Positions 8,366-16,573 of a stretch of DNA of 64,000 bases are shown here, in pieces. Location: contig CAVYXQ010000012.1 of assembly GCA_963772555.1 (NCBI GenBank), positions 1 through 64,000 of the forward strand, in the 5' to 3' direction. A model generated the notes under the pieces. It was not told where the DNA came from and did not search any database. It saw nothing but the letters and a program-made list of their open reading frames with translations. The stretch comes from Roseiarcus sp963772555 (GTDB taxonomy: Bacteria; Pseudomonadota; Alphaproteobacteria; Rhizobiales; Beijerinckiaceae). The translations under genes were made by a program, and so were the position numbers. Each line of letters opens with the position of its first letter. Position 1 is the stretch's first letter.

Positions 8366-8854
8366 ATGACCATTTCCGTCGGCGAACGCCTGCCCAACGC
8401 GAAGCTGCAACTCCTGGCCGAGGGCGAGCCTCAGCCGATCGACACCAAGGACTATTTCGCCGGCAAGACGGTCGTGCTGTTCGGCCTGCCGGGCGCCTTC
8501 ACCCCGACGTGCCACAAGAACCACCTGCCCGGCTTCATCGTCAACGAGGCCGCGTTCAAGGCCAAGGGCGTCGACACGATCGCCATGACCTCGGTCAACG
8601 ACCATCACGTGCTCTCGGCCTGGTCGGAGGCGACCGGGGCGAAGGGCCATATCGATTTCCTCGCCGACGGCAACGGCGACTTCGCCAAGGCGCTCGGCCT
8701 CGACGTCGACCTCTCGGCCGGCGGACTTGGGCCGCGCTCGAAGCGCTATTCGATGCTGGTGGTCGACGGCGTGGTGAAGGAGCTCAACGTGGAGCCGCAA
8801 CCGGGCAAGGCGGATCTTTCGAGCGCCGAGCATATCCTGAAGCAGCTCGCCTGA
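8366..8854 (+). CDS. Peroxiredoxin (Prx5-like, AhpC/TSA family)
   Basis: Thiol peroxidase of 162 aa that reduces H2O2 and alkyl hydroperoxides in the cytoplasm. The active-site segment PGAFTPTCHKNHLPG carries the peroxidatic Cys near residue 49 with the Thr four residues before. The Arg of GPRSKRYSMLVVDG is the second conserved active-site residue. The length and the absence of an obvious C-terminal resolving Cys fit the Prx5 (one-Cys or atypical two-Cys) group. ATG 8366 matches the normal N-terminus. Monocistronic. Confidence 0.93.
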   Translation: MTISVGERLPNAKLQLLAEGEPQPIDTKDYFAGKTVVLFGLPGAFTPTCHKNHLPGFIVNEAAFKAKGVDTIAMTSVNDHHVLSAWSEATGAKGHIDFLADGNGDFAKALGLDVDLSAGGLGPRSKRYSMLVVDGVVKELNVEPQPGKADLSSAEHILKQLA

Positions 8855-8888
8855 CGAGCGGCTGGCCGCTCTCGCTCATCGGCGCCCG

Positions 8889-9047
8889 TTACTCCGCCGC
8901 TTCCATCGCGTGTTCCATAGCGGGCGCGAGCGCCTCGGCAAGCAGGGCGTCGAGGAGGCGGCGGCGCGTAGCGGCGGCGTCGGCGAGGCTCGGTTCGAGC
9001 CGGTCGCAGAGCGCCATCAGCGCGTCGACCTTGGCGACGATGCGGCG
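8889..9047 (-). pseudogene. hsdS C-terminal fragment
   Basis: On the minus strand this reads RRIVAKVDALMALCDRLEP, then RRRLLDALLAEALAP to a stop, the conserved C-terminal helix of type I restriction S subunits. Upstream the frame hits a stop and no TRD remains. The stretch is about 85% identical to the tail of the hsdS gene at 11345-11508 in the same orientation. The pair therefore forms 160-bp direct repeats flanking the IS630 element and the fic unit. Confidence 0.75.
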
Positions 9048-9125
9048 TCATTCGTGGCGGGCGCCGACTTCTTGCTCGACGGTGGGTCGAGTGCTGGTGA
9101 GGGGGCGCGCCTTGCCAAGCTGCTA

Positions 9126-10248
9126 GTACCCACTATCGCTGATCGTTGAGTTGTGATTCAAGGTTGCATGAGCAGCCTTTTGCAAGCGACACCGATCGTA
9201 TTGACGGCCGAGGAGCGGGCTGAGCTTGAGGGTATGGCGCGTTCGACCAAGTCGGAGCACCGCACGCGCTTCAAGGCGCGGATCGTGCTGATGGCCGCCG
9301 ATGGCGCGGCGACGCGGGCGATTGGCCGGGCGCTCGGCTGTACCACCGGCACGGCGTCGAAATGGCGGGTTCGTTACGCGAAGGACCGACTTCCCGGGTT
9401 TTCGGAAGTTGGCGATCGCGGGGCCGAGGCCAGATACGACAAGGAGACGGACCAGCGCATCCTGGCGGCGCTCGACGCTGCGCCGCCGGAAGGCTACGCA
9501 AACTGGACCGGGCCGCTGATCGCCAAGAGGCTTGGCGACGTTCACGTGCAATATGTTTGGCGTTTCCTGCGCGCGCAGAAGATCGACTTGTCGGGGCGCA
9601 AATCCTGGTGTCAGAGCAACGACCCGGAATTTGCGGCCAAGGCCGCCGAGATCGTCGGGCTCTACATGGCGCCGCCCGACCATGCGATCGTGCTCGCCGT
9701 CGACGAAAAACCGTCCATTCAGGCGCTCGAACGCGCGCAAGGCTATCTGAAGCTGCCCAATGGGCGCGCCATCACCGGCCAGTCGCACGATTACAAACGC
9801 CATGGGACGACGACGCTGTTCGCCGCCCTCAACGTGGCGAGTGGCGAAGTCGTTGGCCGCCACTACAAGAGACGTCGGCGCGTCGAATTTCTCGACTTCA
9901 TGAACAGGGTCATCGCCGCCTATCCGGAGCGCGAAATCCATGTCGTGCTCGACAATCTCTCCACCCACAAACCCAACCGCGACATGTGGCTCAAGCGCCA
10001 CAAAAACGTGCATCTCCATTACACGCCGACGCACGCCTCCTGGCTCAGCCAGATCGAAATCTGGTTCTCGATCCTGACCGGGAAGTCGCTCAGCGGCGCC
10101 TCGTTCACCAGCGTCGAGCAACTCGTCGCCCACATCGACGCCTTCATCGCCGACTACAACCAAACCGCCAGACGCTTCGTCTGGACTAAATCCGAGGTCC
10201 ACCAAAAACGCCTCAAACCATGCTTCGCCGACCAATGATTCTGGGTAC
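9126..10248 (+). mobile_element. IS630 family insertion sequence, complete
   Basis: The ends are GTACCCA...TGGGTAC, with weaker similarity continuing inward, and the element is flanked by TA at 9124-9125 and 10249-10250, the target duplication typical of IS630/Tc1. The length of 1123 bp and single transposase ORF fit the family. It inserted next to the hsdS fragment in the defence island. Confidence 0.9.
9168..10238 (+). CDS. IS630 family transposase
   Basis: DDE transposase of about 356 aa. An N-terminal helix-turn-helix (residues about 20-75, with GRALGCTTGTASKWRVRY) binds the ends. The catalytic domain shows the first Asp in VLAVDEKPSIQALER, the second in HVVLDNLSTHKPN, and the final acidic residue in LSQIEIWFSILTGKS. 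The frame is open from a GTG at 9153; ATG 9168 is preferred. The ORF is uninterrupted, so the element may be active. Confidence 0.93.
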   Translation: MSSLLQATPIVLTAEERAELEGMARSTKSEHRTRFKARIVLMAADGAATRAIGRALGCTTGTASKWRVRYAKDRLPGFSEVGDRGAEARYDKETDQRILAALDAAPPEGYANWTGPLIAKRLGDVHVQYVWRFLRAQKIDLSGRKSWCQSNDPEFAAKAAEIVGLYMAPPDHAIVLAVDEKPSIQALERAQGYLKLPNGRAITGQSHDYKRHGTTTLFAALNVASGEVVGRHYKRRRRVEFLDFMNRVIAAYPEREIHVVLDNLSTHKPNRDMWLKRHKNVHLHYTPTHASWLSQIEIWFSILTGKSLSGASFTSVEQLVAHIDAFIADYNQTARRFVWTKSEVHQKRLKPCFADQ

Positions 10249-10343
10249 TAGCACGCTGGCACGATCGCGCTTATATCAATCAGAAAATCACGATTTGCTA
10301 ACCGCAAAGCGCGCAAGATTCCGGACCTGTGGGAGAGAGGGAC

Positions 10344-10562
10344 ATGGCCGAGCGAAAATCAGCTTTGAAGCGAGCGCCGGAACGGCCTGAGCTTGCGAGG
10401 CTTCTTGAGCGCGCAAGAACTGCCGTGGTGACAGACGAGCAGCTGAAGGAGCAGCGCGTCAGCTTCGTATATGGCAACGCGCCGGTCGGTTCGCGAATCA
10501 CGAAGGAATCGGCTAGAGCGTCAGCCGCGAGGATTCGAGTCACTTCGCCGGGGACCGCTTGA
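10344..10562 (+). CDS. Small protein upstream of fic, candidate Fic antitoxin (72 aa)
   Basis: A basic 72-aa protein with an RBS-like GAGAGAGGGAC before the ATG. It contains EQRVSFVYGNAP followed by RITKES, a pattern I associate with small proteins encoded directly before Fic proteins. The gap to fic is 36 bp. Class I Fic antitoxins use an (S/T)xxxE(G/N) inhibitory helix; SFVYGN resembles it but has Gly in place of Glu. The antitoxin role is inference from position and size only. Confidence 0.55.
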   Translation: MAERKSALKRAPERPELARLLERARTAVVTDEQLKEQRVSFVYGNAPVGSRITKESARASAARIRVTSPGTA

Positions 10563-10598
10563 AGCGGGTCGGCCCGGCAATTAGGCCGGCCTGCGCCC

Positions 10599-11213
10599 AT
10601 GTTTGTGCTAGAGAATGAAGATCCGGACCTGTACGACCGTATTCAGGAACAAAACCTGAATAGGCAATATGAGTTGCTGACCAACTGCATCGAAATTGGT
10701 CTCAAAAAGGGGCCGACTGCTTTCGATAAATACATGCTGTGGGCACTCAATCACGTTGCCGTAGCCAACATTTCGCAATTCGGGGGCAGATTTCGGGAAG
10801 AACCCATATATGTAGGCAATCACAAGCCTCCTCATTTCAAGGAAGTGCCAGTTTGGATGGACCGTTTCATTTCGACGGTCCAAGAAAATTGGTACATATG
10901 GTCGCCTACGGAACTGGCGGCTTACGGTCTTTGGAGAATGAACTGGATCCATCCGTTCATCGAGGGGAACGGGAGGACGGCGCGTGCAACCTGTTATTAT
11001 TTGCTGTGCGTGCGGTCAGGATCGTTGTTGCCCGGAAGGAAAATCGTCCCTGAACGGATTCGAGAAGATCGGGACGGGTATGAGAAGGCCCTGATCGCAG
11101 CGGACAGGGCTTGGGACGAAGGCCATTTAGACTTTTCGGAAATGGAAGACTATCTTGCGGGCCTTCTTCAGGCCCAACTCGAAGACGACGGCTTGCCGTA
11201 TCATGGCAAGTGA
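10599..11213 (+). CDS. Fic domain protein (putative AMP-transferase toxin)
   Basis: 204 aa with the complete Fic motif HPFIEGNGRTAR near residue 120, including the catalytic His, the acidic phosphate-metal ligand and the Arg. This predicts adenylylation or another NMP transfer onto protein targets. WSPTELAAYGLWRMNWIHP precedes the motif as in canonical Fic folds. No inhibitory (S/T)xxxE(G/N) helix is obvious in the protein itself. It lies downstream of a 72-aa candidate antitoxin. Base composition is lower in GC than the neighbours, suggesting transfer together with the surrounding island. Confidence 0.9.
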   Translation: MFVLENEDPDLYDRIQEQNLNRQYELLTNCIEIGLKKGPTAFDKYMLWALNHVAVANISQFGGRFREEPIYVGNHKPPHFKEVPVWMDRFISTVQENWYIWSPTELAAYGLWRMNWIHPFIEGNGRTARATCYYLLCVRSGSLLPGRKIVPERIREDRDGYEKALIAADRAWDEGHLDFSEMEDYLAGLLQAQLEDDGLPYHGK

Positions 11214-11344
11214 CCAAGAGTTCGGCGCTGCTGTTTTCGACGGGAAGTCTCGGACCAGGCCTTGGGGCGCGGATTACTTTGCGGCCGATGCGTTTCCCGG
11301 GGTCCCGGCAACCGCATCAACGATCGCTCTCTCGGTCGGCATCG

Positions 11345-12926
11345 TCACTCCGCCGCTTCCATCGCGTGTTCGACGGCGGGCGCGAGCGCCTCGGCAAGCA
11401 GGGCGTCGAGGAGGCGGCGGCGAGTGGAGGCAGCGGCGTCAAGGCTCGCTTCGAGTTCGGTCGCAAAGCGCCATCAGCGCTTTGACCTTGGCGACGATGC
11501 GATGTTGTTCGGCGAGGGGGGGGAGGAACAGGGCCGCGCCTTCAACTTGCTTCGAGGACACGTGCGGCACGCCGTTGCTGCGGCCAGGGTCAATCTGGTC
11601 CGTGAAGTGCGGAGAATTGATCCAAAGGAAAAGATAATCGGGATCCAGCGCGGGCGAAGTCACAAATCTTCCCACGCGCTGTAGCAGTAGCGCCGGCAGG
11701 TCCTCGGGCCTAACACGAGCGACCTTGGTGCCCGTCACAATAAACGGACGATCCAACGAGAGAACTATCTCTCCTTCATGAAGCCGAAACCGCTCAAATT
11801 CCGAAACTTTAGATTGCGGTAAGCGGACCTCGTCGATCCAATTCAGGATGCCATGCCCGACGTTGGCGTTTCGGAGCAATCGCGTTCCTGAGTTCGAGAA
11901 CCATTCGCTTTTAAAGGCGTAACCGTTCTGAAGGGTCGCCACTTTGCCGAGCTTGGACGGCGTCGCTTGCCGGACCGCCAGTGGCGATAGCTTGCCACGA
12001 ACGGCGAGGTTGAAGATGGTCTGGCGGAGTCGCTTGATCTGGTCGGGGCGTGTAGTGAGGGCGGGGAGCGCGTCGAGGGCGAAGCGGGCGTCGGCCGGGA
12101 AGGTTTCGGGATCGGGCGCGTTGAGGCGGGCGAGACTCGCCGCCGTCAGCCGATCGCGCGTCGCCTCCCGCGCTGTCCGCGCCGCCCCCAGCCGGTCGCA
12201 CAGCGCCATGAGTTCATCGACCTTGGTGACGATGCGGTGTTGTTCCGCGAGCGGCGGAAGAGGAACTTCTATCCCGTTCACCTGCTTTGCTGACAGGTGC
12301 TTGACCGTTGTCAGAGAGGTTTCGCCGTGCAGGTAATTAAGCACAAATTGAAGCGGCAGCTTGATGAACTCCGCTTCGACACCGCACCGCCAGCCATTGA
12401 TCCGCATTACCCGCTGGTTCAGTAGACCGTCTATCCCGTTCCATCTTCGCAGATTGAAATCACCATCCATGCCGACGAGATAGTCGCCCGCCCTCACGAC
12501 ATAGGCAGGATCGAAATCGCCTTCAAAGTACGCTTCTGTGTCAACATTTGAAATGTCCCGAATACGAATGAGAGGCATTCCCCGCTTCGCCAAATTGAAC
12601 TGACCAGAGGGGAAGGCGAAACCGTAACTCGGCTCAGCAATTTCTATCAGTCGCACCCATTCCCAATGCGGAGCAGGTGAGAAAGGCAGATCCTTCCGCT
12701 CAATTCGGATAAAGCTACTCGGTTCTCGAAACTCCCCCGCCCGCACCGGCCGCGCTTTTTCCTTCGCGACTCGTTTCAGCAATTCCGACGCCGGTTGGTC
12801 GTCCGGGTCCTGCGGCACGAGCTTGCCGCGCACGGCCAGATCGAGAATGAAACGGCGCACCCGCGCCACCGCGTCCGGCGCGTCGGCGATGCGGTCATAG
12901 TGGGCGAGCAGGCGTTCGGGAGTCAT
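11345..12926 (-). pseudogene. hsdS: Type I restriction-modification specificity subunit HsdS, frameshifted near the C-terminus
   Basis: DNA specificity subunit with two target recognition domains. Each is followed by a conserved helix: PLPPLAEQHRIVTKVDELMA after TRD1 and LPPLAEQHRIVAKVKALMA after TRD2. The half-units begin with matching segments (RFILDLAVRGKL and QTIFNLAVRGKL). The reading frame stops at 11439. Removing one A at about 11457 restores DRLEASLDAAAS and a normal tail to the stop at 11345, so about 40 residues are lost. No hsdM or hsdR lies in the window. The start overlaps the nucleotidyltransferase remnant region. Confidence 0.88.
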
Positions 12927-12944
12927 GCGTCCGGAGGCCCCATT

Positions 12945-13022
12945 TCAGCCAGCATTGCTCGCGAAGGCCGGGAACCGATTCCTGCCCGACCTCCAAAGAT
13001 AGACGCGCGGATCACGTTCCAT
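12945..13022 (-). pseudogene. HEPN (DUF86/HepT) toxin gene, reduced to its first codons
   Basis: The ATG at 13022 overlaps the true stop of the MNT gene (ATGGAACGTGA), the standard mntA-hepT arrangement. The first ten codons, MERDPRVYLW, match the usual start of DUF86/HEPN proteins. After that the sequence no longer resembles HEPN and reaches a stop at 12945, just before hsdS begins. The toxin gene has evidently been deleted. Recognition rests on ten residues plus the overlap. Confidence 0.5.
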
Positions 13023-13324
13023 AGACCAATTCCTTCGAGCGGTTGATCGCAGCGCGAAGATACGGATTGCGGACCGACGAGGATTTCGACCAGATCGACG
13101 GGCCGCCCCAGAATGTCCTGCAGGGCCTCGGCGAAGCCGAAGAGCTGGTCGAGCGCAGAGAGACTGTCTTCCTCCGCGAAGGCGACCAGGAAATCCGCGT
13201 CGCTCTTCGCCGGATCGAAATCGCTCCCGCGCGCCGCCGAGCCGAACACCTCCAGCCGTGTCACTCCATAGCTGCGACAAAGCGCCGCCAGATCGTCGCG
13301 CTTTTCAGCGATAGAGGGATGCAT
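13012..13324 (-). pseudogene. MNT-type nucleotidyltransferase (MntA-like antitoxin), frameshifted
   Basis: MntA-like proteins AMPylate and silence HEPN toxins. The start at 13324 has GGAGG five bases upstream. The core GSAARGSDFDPAKSDADFLV carries the GSxARG and SDxD active-site motifs at residues about 30-50. After PVDLVEILV the frame is lost. One base later, at about 13075, the usual ending VRNPYLRAAINRSKELVYGT appears with a stop at 13012. A single extra base at GTCGGTCC explains it. The partner toxin downstream is also ruined. Confidence 0.8.
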
Positions 13325-13531
13325 GACGTCCTCCGGGCAGCGGGCGTTCTCGCTCCATGGCCTTGTCTGAAGCCCCCGAGCCGACGCCGGAATCATAGTC
13401 AGCTTTGCGTAAAAGAATGGCGACTTCAACTGCCCTGGAAGGAACTCTTGCCAAAACCAGAAGATTATGTTATTAGCTTCTAATCACCAGAAACAGCGCA
13501 GCTTTGGCTTCGCATTTTTTTGCTCTCGACA

Positions 13532-13565
13532 GCCTCCGCCGCCAGAGAATATCTGCCCCGGTTAC
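13532..13565. mobile_element. Solo IS66-type terminal repeat (element remnant)
   Basis: CCTCCGCCGCCAGAGAATAT followed by CTGCCCCGGTTAC closely matches the right end of the complete IS66 element at 54722-54754. No opposite end or transposase is nearby, so it is a relic. The 13325-13746 stretch otherwise holds only the REP-like pair below and no convincing gene. Confidence 0.55.
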
Positions 13566-13627
13566 CCGGGTTAGTAACTCCCAAGCGAGACTATGCTCGT
13601 GGGCGAGAACATCCTTGCGGCGGGGCA

Positions 13628-13681
13628 TTTGTAGGCGCGGTCGCTGACCGCGCCGGCCGCGCTCACCGCGCGCGGCTACAA
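13628..13681. repeat. REP-like palindrome pair in inverted orientation
   Basis: GGCGCGGTC-GCT-GACCGCGCC (13634-13654) is a perfect 9-bp hairpin preceded by TTTGTAG. A second hairpin, GCCGCGC/GCGCGGC (13656-13676), ends in CTACAA, the reverse complement of that head. Similar units occur at 37187-37267 with compensating base changes. Confidence 0.65.
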
Positions 13682-13746
13682 CGCGCCATTCGAGACAATA
13701 CCGTCGGCTCGACAGACTGGGGACGCGTCCTTAAGCTTCGTGAACC

Positions 13747-14589
13747 ATGAAACACGGTCAGGCGAGCCGGACGGCGATCGGCGCGGCGGGGCATCGGGCG
13801 GCGCATCAGCGGCTCGAGGGCGGCTTCGTGTTCGCCGATCCTCTCGCGCTTCGCATTCTCGGCGATGACGCGGAGGAATGGATCGCGCGGATGACGGCGG
13901 CGCCGGATCAGCGGCCGTTGCGGATCTTCATCGCCATGCGCAGCCGCTTCGCGGAGGATGCGGCCAGGGCCGCCGTCGCGGCCGGCGTGCGCCAGATCGT
14001 CGTCCTCGGCGCCGGGCTCGACACCTTCGCCTATCGCCTCGAGCCGCGCGAGGGCTTGCGCCTCTTCGAGCTCGACCATCCGGCGACCCAGGCCGAGAAG
14101 CGCCGCCGGCTCGCCGCCGCGGGCATCGCCGAGCCGCCGCATGCCGTCTATGTGGCGCATGACTTCGACCACGGCAGCTTCACCGCGGCGCTGGCCGCGT
14201 CCGGGCACGATCCGGGAGCGCGAACTTTCGTCCTGTGGCTCGGCGTCACCGTCTATCTGACCGAGGCGGCGATCGAGGCGACGCTCTCCGAACTCGCCCG
14301 CCTTCCCGGCGGCGCCGAGATCGTCTTCGACTACGTCAATCCGCGCACGGCGAGCGAAAACGACGAGTCGCGGCGCGCGTTCGAGGCCCGCGCAGCCCGC
14401 GTCGCCGAGCTCGGCGAACCTTTCCGCGGCGCGCTCGACACCGCGGCGCTGCATGCGCGCGCCCGGGCGCTCGGCTTCGTCGCGATCGAGGACCTCGACC
14501 GCGCCACCCTGGTCGCCCGCTATCTGCCGCATGTCCCGCCGCAGAAGCCGGGCCACGGCGGCCATATCATCCGAATGGCGACGCGGTAG
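13747..14589 (+). CDS. SAM-dependent methyltransferase (leucine carboxyl methyltransferase / TIGR00027 family)
   Basis: Class I methyltransferase of 280 aa. The SAM-binding motif I is VVLGAGLDTFAYRL near residue 86, followed by the acidic LFELDHPATQ, in which the aspartate region binds SAM and the PATQ-like segment is typical of the LCM/PF04072 group. The N-terminus RTAIGAAGHRAAHQ is also characteristic. Members methylate carboxyl or hydroxyl groups of small molecules; the substrate is unknown. Monocistronic, with deg downstream on the same strand about 130 bp away. Confidence 0.85.
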   Translation: MKHGQASRTAIGAAGHRAAHQRLEGGFVFADPLALRILGDDAEEWIARMTAAPDQRPLRIFIAMRSRFAEDAARAAVAAGVRQIVVLGAGLDTFAYRLEPREGLRLFELDHPATQAEKRRRLAAAGIAEPPHAVYVAHDFDHGSFTAALAASGHDPGARTFVLWLGVTVYLTEAAIEATLSELARLPGGAEIVFDYVNPRTASENDESRRAFEARAARVAELGEPFRGALDTAALHARARALGFVAIEDLDRATLVARYLPHVPPQKPGHGGHIIRMATR

Positions 14590-14723
14590 ACCGCGAACGC
14601 CCGGCGGATCGACGGCGCGGCGAGCTTACCAAGCTTTCATGCTTCCGCCACAGCGCCGTAACAGCGTTCGCACGATATCAGCGCTCCATCACGCGGCTAA
14701 CCCGGCCGGCGTCTGAATCAGGA

Positions 14724-16259
14724 ATGGAGCTGTCAAAAGTGGCCAATCTATTTTCGTCCGCGCGACGATCGAAGTCGGTCCGCGCCGCGCTGCTTGGCGC
14801 AGCCGCCGTCGCCGCCGTCGGCGGAATGACGTTCGAGGCGCTGCCGATCGCCAGCAATCCTGCGCTCGCCGCCGCGACGGCGCCGTCGGCCGGCCCCTCC
14901 TCGTTCGCCGACGTGGTCGACCGGGTCAAGGGCGCGGTCGTGTCGGTCAAGGTCAAGGTCGAGGAGACGAACGTCTCTTACGACGGCGAGGCGCAGCCGT
15001 TGCCGAACCCCCCCAAGGGCGGGCCGCTGGAGAGGTTCTTCCACGAGTTCGGCGCGCCCGGCGGCCAGCCGTTCGGCGGCGAGGATCACGCCCAGCCGCA
15101 CATCGGCATGGTGCAGGGCTCGGGCTTCTTCATTTCCGCCGACGGCTACCTCGTCACCAACAATCACGTGGTCGAGCACGCCAAGGAGGTGACGGTGACG
15201 ATGGCGGACGGCAAGTCGATGCCGGCTCGCATCATCGGCACGGACCCGAAGACCGATCTGGCGCTGCTCAAGGTCAAGGGCTCGGACTTTCCCTTCGTGT
15301 CGTTCGCCTCGGAGGCGCCGCGGGTCGGCGATTGGGTGATCGCGGTCGGCAATCCGTTCGGCCTCGGCGGGACGGTGACGGCGGGGATCGTCTCGGCGCG
15401 CGGGCGCGACATCGGCGCCGGTCCCTATGACGACTTCCTGCAGATCGACGCCCCGGTCAACCACGGCAATTCCGGCGGCCCGACCTTCAACGCCAATGGC
15501 CAGGTCGTCGGCGTCAACACCGCGATCTTTTCGCCGTCCGGCGGCAGCGTCGGCATCGGCTTCGCCGTCGCCGGCGACGTCGCCAAGAGCGTCGTCCACC
15601 AGCTCGAGGTCGACGGCAAGGTCGTGCGCGGCTGGCTCGGCGTCCAGATCCAGCCGGTGAGCCAGGACATCGCCGACAGCCTCGGCCTCAAGCAGACCGG
15701 CGGCGCGATCGTGGCGAAGGTCGAGAAGGGCTCGCCCGCCGCCGCGGCCGGCCTCCAGGATGGCGACATCATCGCCGCGGTCAACGGCCAGGCGGTCGCC
15801 GACGCCCACGACCTGTCGCGCACCATCGCGACGCTCGGGCCGAAGACGCCGGTCAAGCTTCAGATCATCCGCAAGGGTTCGACCGAGACGGTCGAAGCCA
15901 CGCTTGGAACCCTCTCCGACGCCAAGCAGGCCAAGGCCGACGCCGACGCGCCCCCGGCGCCGGCGAAGGACTCGCTGACGAAATACGGCATGACGCTCGC
16001 GCCGGCCAACACGGCTGACGTCGCCGGCAAGTCCGGCGTCGTCGTCGCCAATGTCGACCCCGACGGCGCGGCCGCCGACAAGGGCATTCAGACCGGCGAC
16101 GTGATCCTCGAAGTCGCCGGCAAGCCGGTCTCGCAGCCGTCCGACGTCGTAGCGGCGATCGACGCGGCCAAGGCCGGCGGCAAGAAGTCCGTCCTGCTGC
16201 GGGTCGAGACGAAGGACAGCCCGCGCTACGTGGCGCTCTCGACCCAGGCCGCCTCGTAA
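14724..16259 (+). CDS. Deg/HtrA family periplasmic serine protease (Do-like)
   Basis: Periplasmic protease-chaperone of about 511 aa. It has an N-terminal signal/anchor (AALLGAAAVAAVGGMTFEA). The trypsin-like domain shows the catalytic His in YLVTNNHVVEHA, Asp in DPKTDLALLKV and Ser in VNHGNSGGPTFN. Two PDZ domains follow: the first around GAIVAKVEKGSPAAAAGLQ, the second near the C-terminus at GVVVANVDPDGAAADKGIQ. A Lys/Asp/Ala-rich linker separates them. ATG 14724 puts the signal at the terminus. It degrades or refolds misfolded envelope proteins. Confidence 0.94.
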   Translation: MELSKVANLFSSARRSKSVRAALLGAAAVAAVGGMTFEALPIASNPALAAATAPSAGPSSFADVVDRVKGAVVSVKVKVEETNVSYDGEAQPLPNPPKGGPLERFFHEFGAPGGQPFGGEDHAQPHIGMVQGSGFFISADGYLVTNNHVVEHAKEVTVTMADGKSMPARIIGTDPKTDLALLKVKGSDFPFVSFASEAPRVGDWVIAVGNPFGLGGTVTAGIVSARGRDIGAGPYDDFLQIDAPVNHGNSGGPTFNANGQVVGVNTAIFSPSGGSVGIGFAVAGDVAKSVVHQLEVDGKVVRGWLGVQIQPVSQDIADSLGLKQTGGAIVAKVEKGSPAAAAGLQDGDIIAAVNGQAVADAHDLSRTIATLGPKTPVKLQIIRKGSTETVEATLGTLSDAKQAKADADAPPAPAKDSLTKYGMTLAPANTADVAGKSGVVVANVDPDGAAADKGIQTGDVILEVAGKPVSQPSDVVAAIDAAKAGGKKSVLLRVETKDSPRYVALSTQAAS

Positions 16260-16311
16260 ATACGAGCGACGGGTCTGGCGGTTGGAGCCTGGGAGGCGAT
16301 CGCCGGACCCA

Positions 16312-16407
16312 GCGGCAGGTCGGCTCACGCCGCCGGCCTGCCGCTCCATCATGACGCCTTGGCGAATGCGGCGCAAAAAGGAACGGCGGCTCGTCGCGGA
16401 GCCGCCG
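16312..16407. terminator. Two stem-loops between deg and the PEP-CTERM gene
   Basis: Stem 1 is GCGGCAGG/CCTGCCGC (16312-16319 and 16337-16344). Stem 2 is CGGCGGCTC-GTCGCG-GAGCCGCCG (16384-16407). Neither is followed by a clear T-run, so they may be Rho-assisted or simply transcript-stabilising ends shared by the two convergent genes. The rest of 16260-16573 holds no gene. Confidence 0.45.
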
Positions 16408-16573
16408 CCGATACGCCCTGGAAAAGACGATCAAAGATCCATCGCGATTGCGTCCTTGCGGCGGAGCGAAGAGGCGACGAACAGGCCGAAAAAGCCGGTC
16501 GACTGCGAAGCGGTGACGTTTGTTTGGACGCCGAGGCGAAAGGCGTGGGACCATCCGCCTCGAAAGTCGCCCC

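Noticed and set aside
14748..16376. 542-residue ORF on the minus strand opposite the Deg protease
   Set aside because: It mirrors the protease gene, has the Arg/Asp/Gly-rich composition of antisense high-GC frames, and has no domain.
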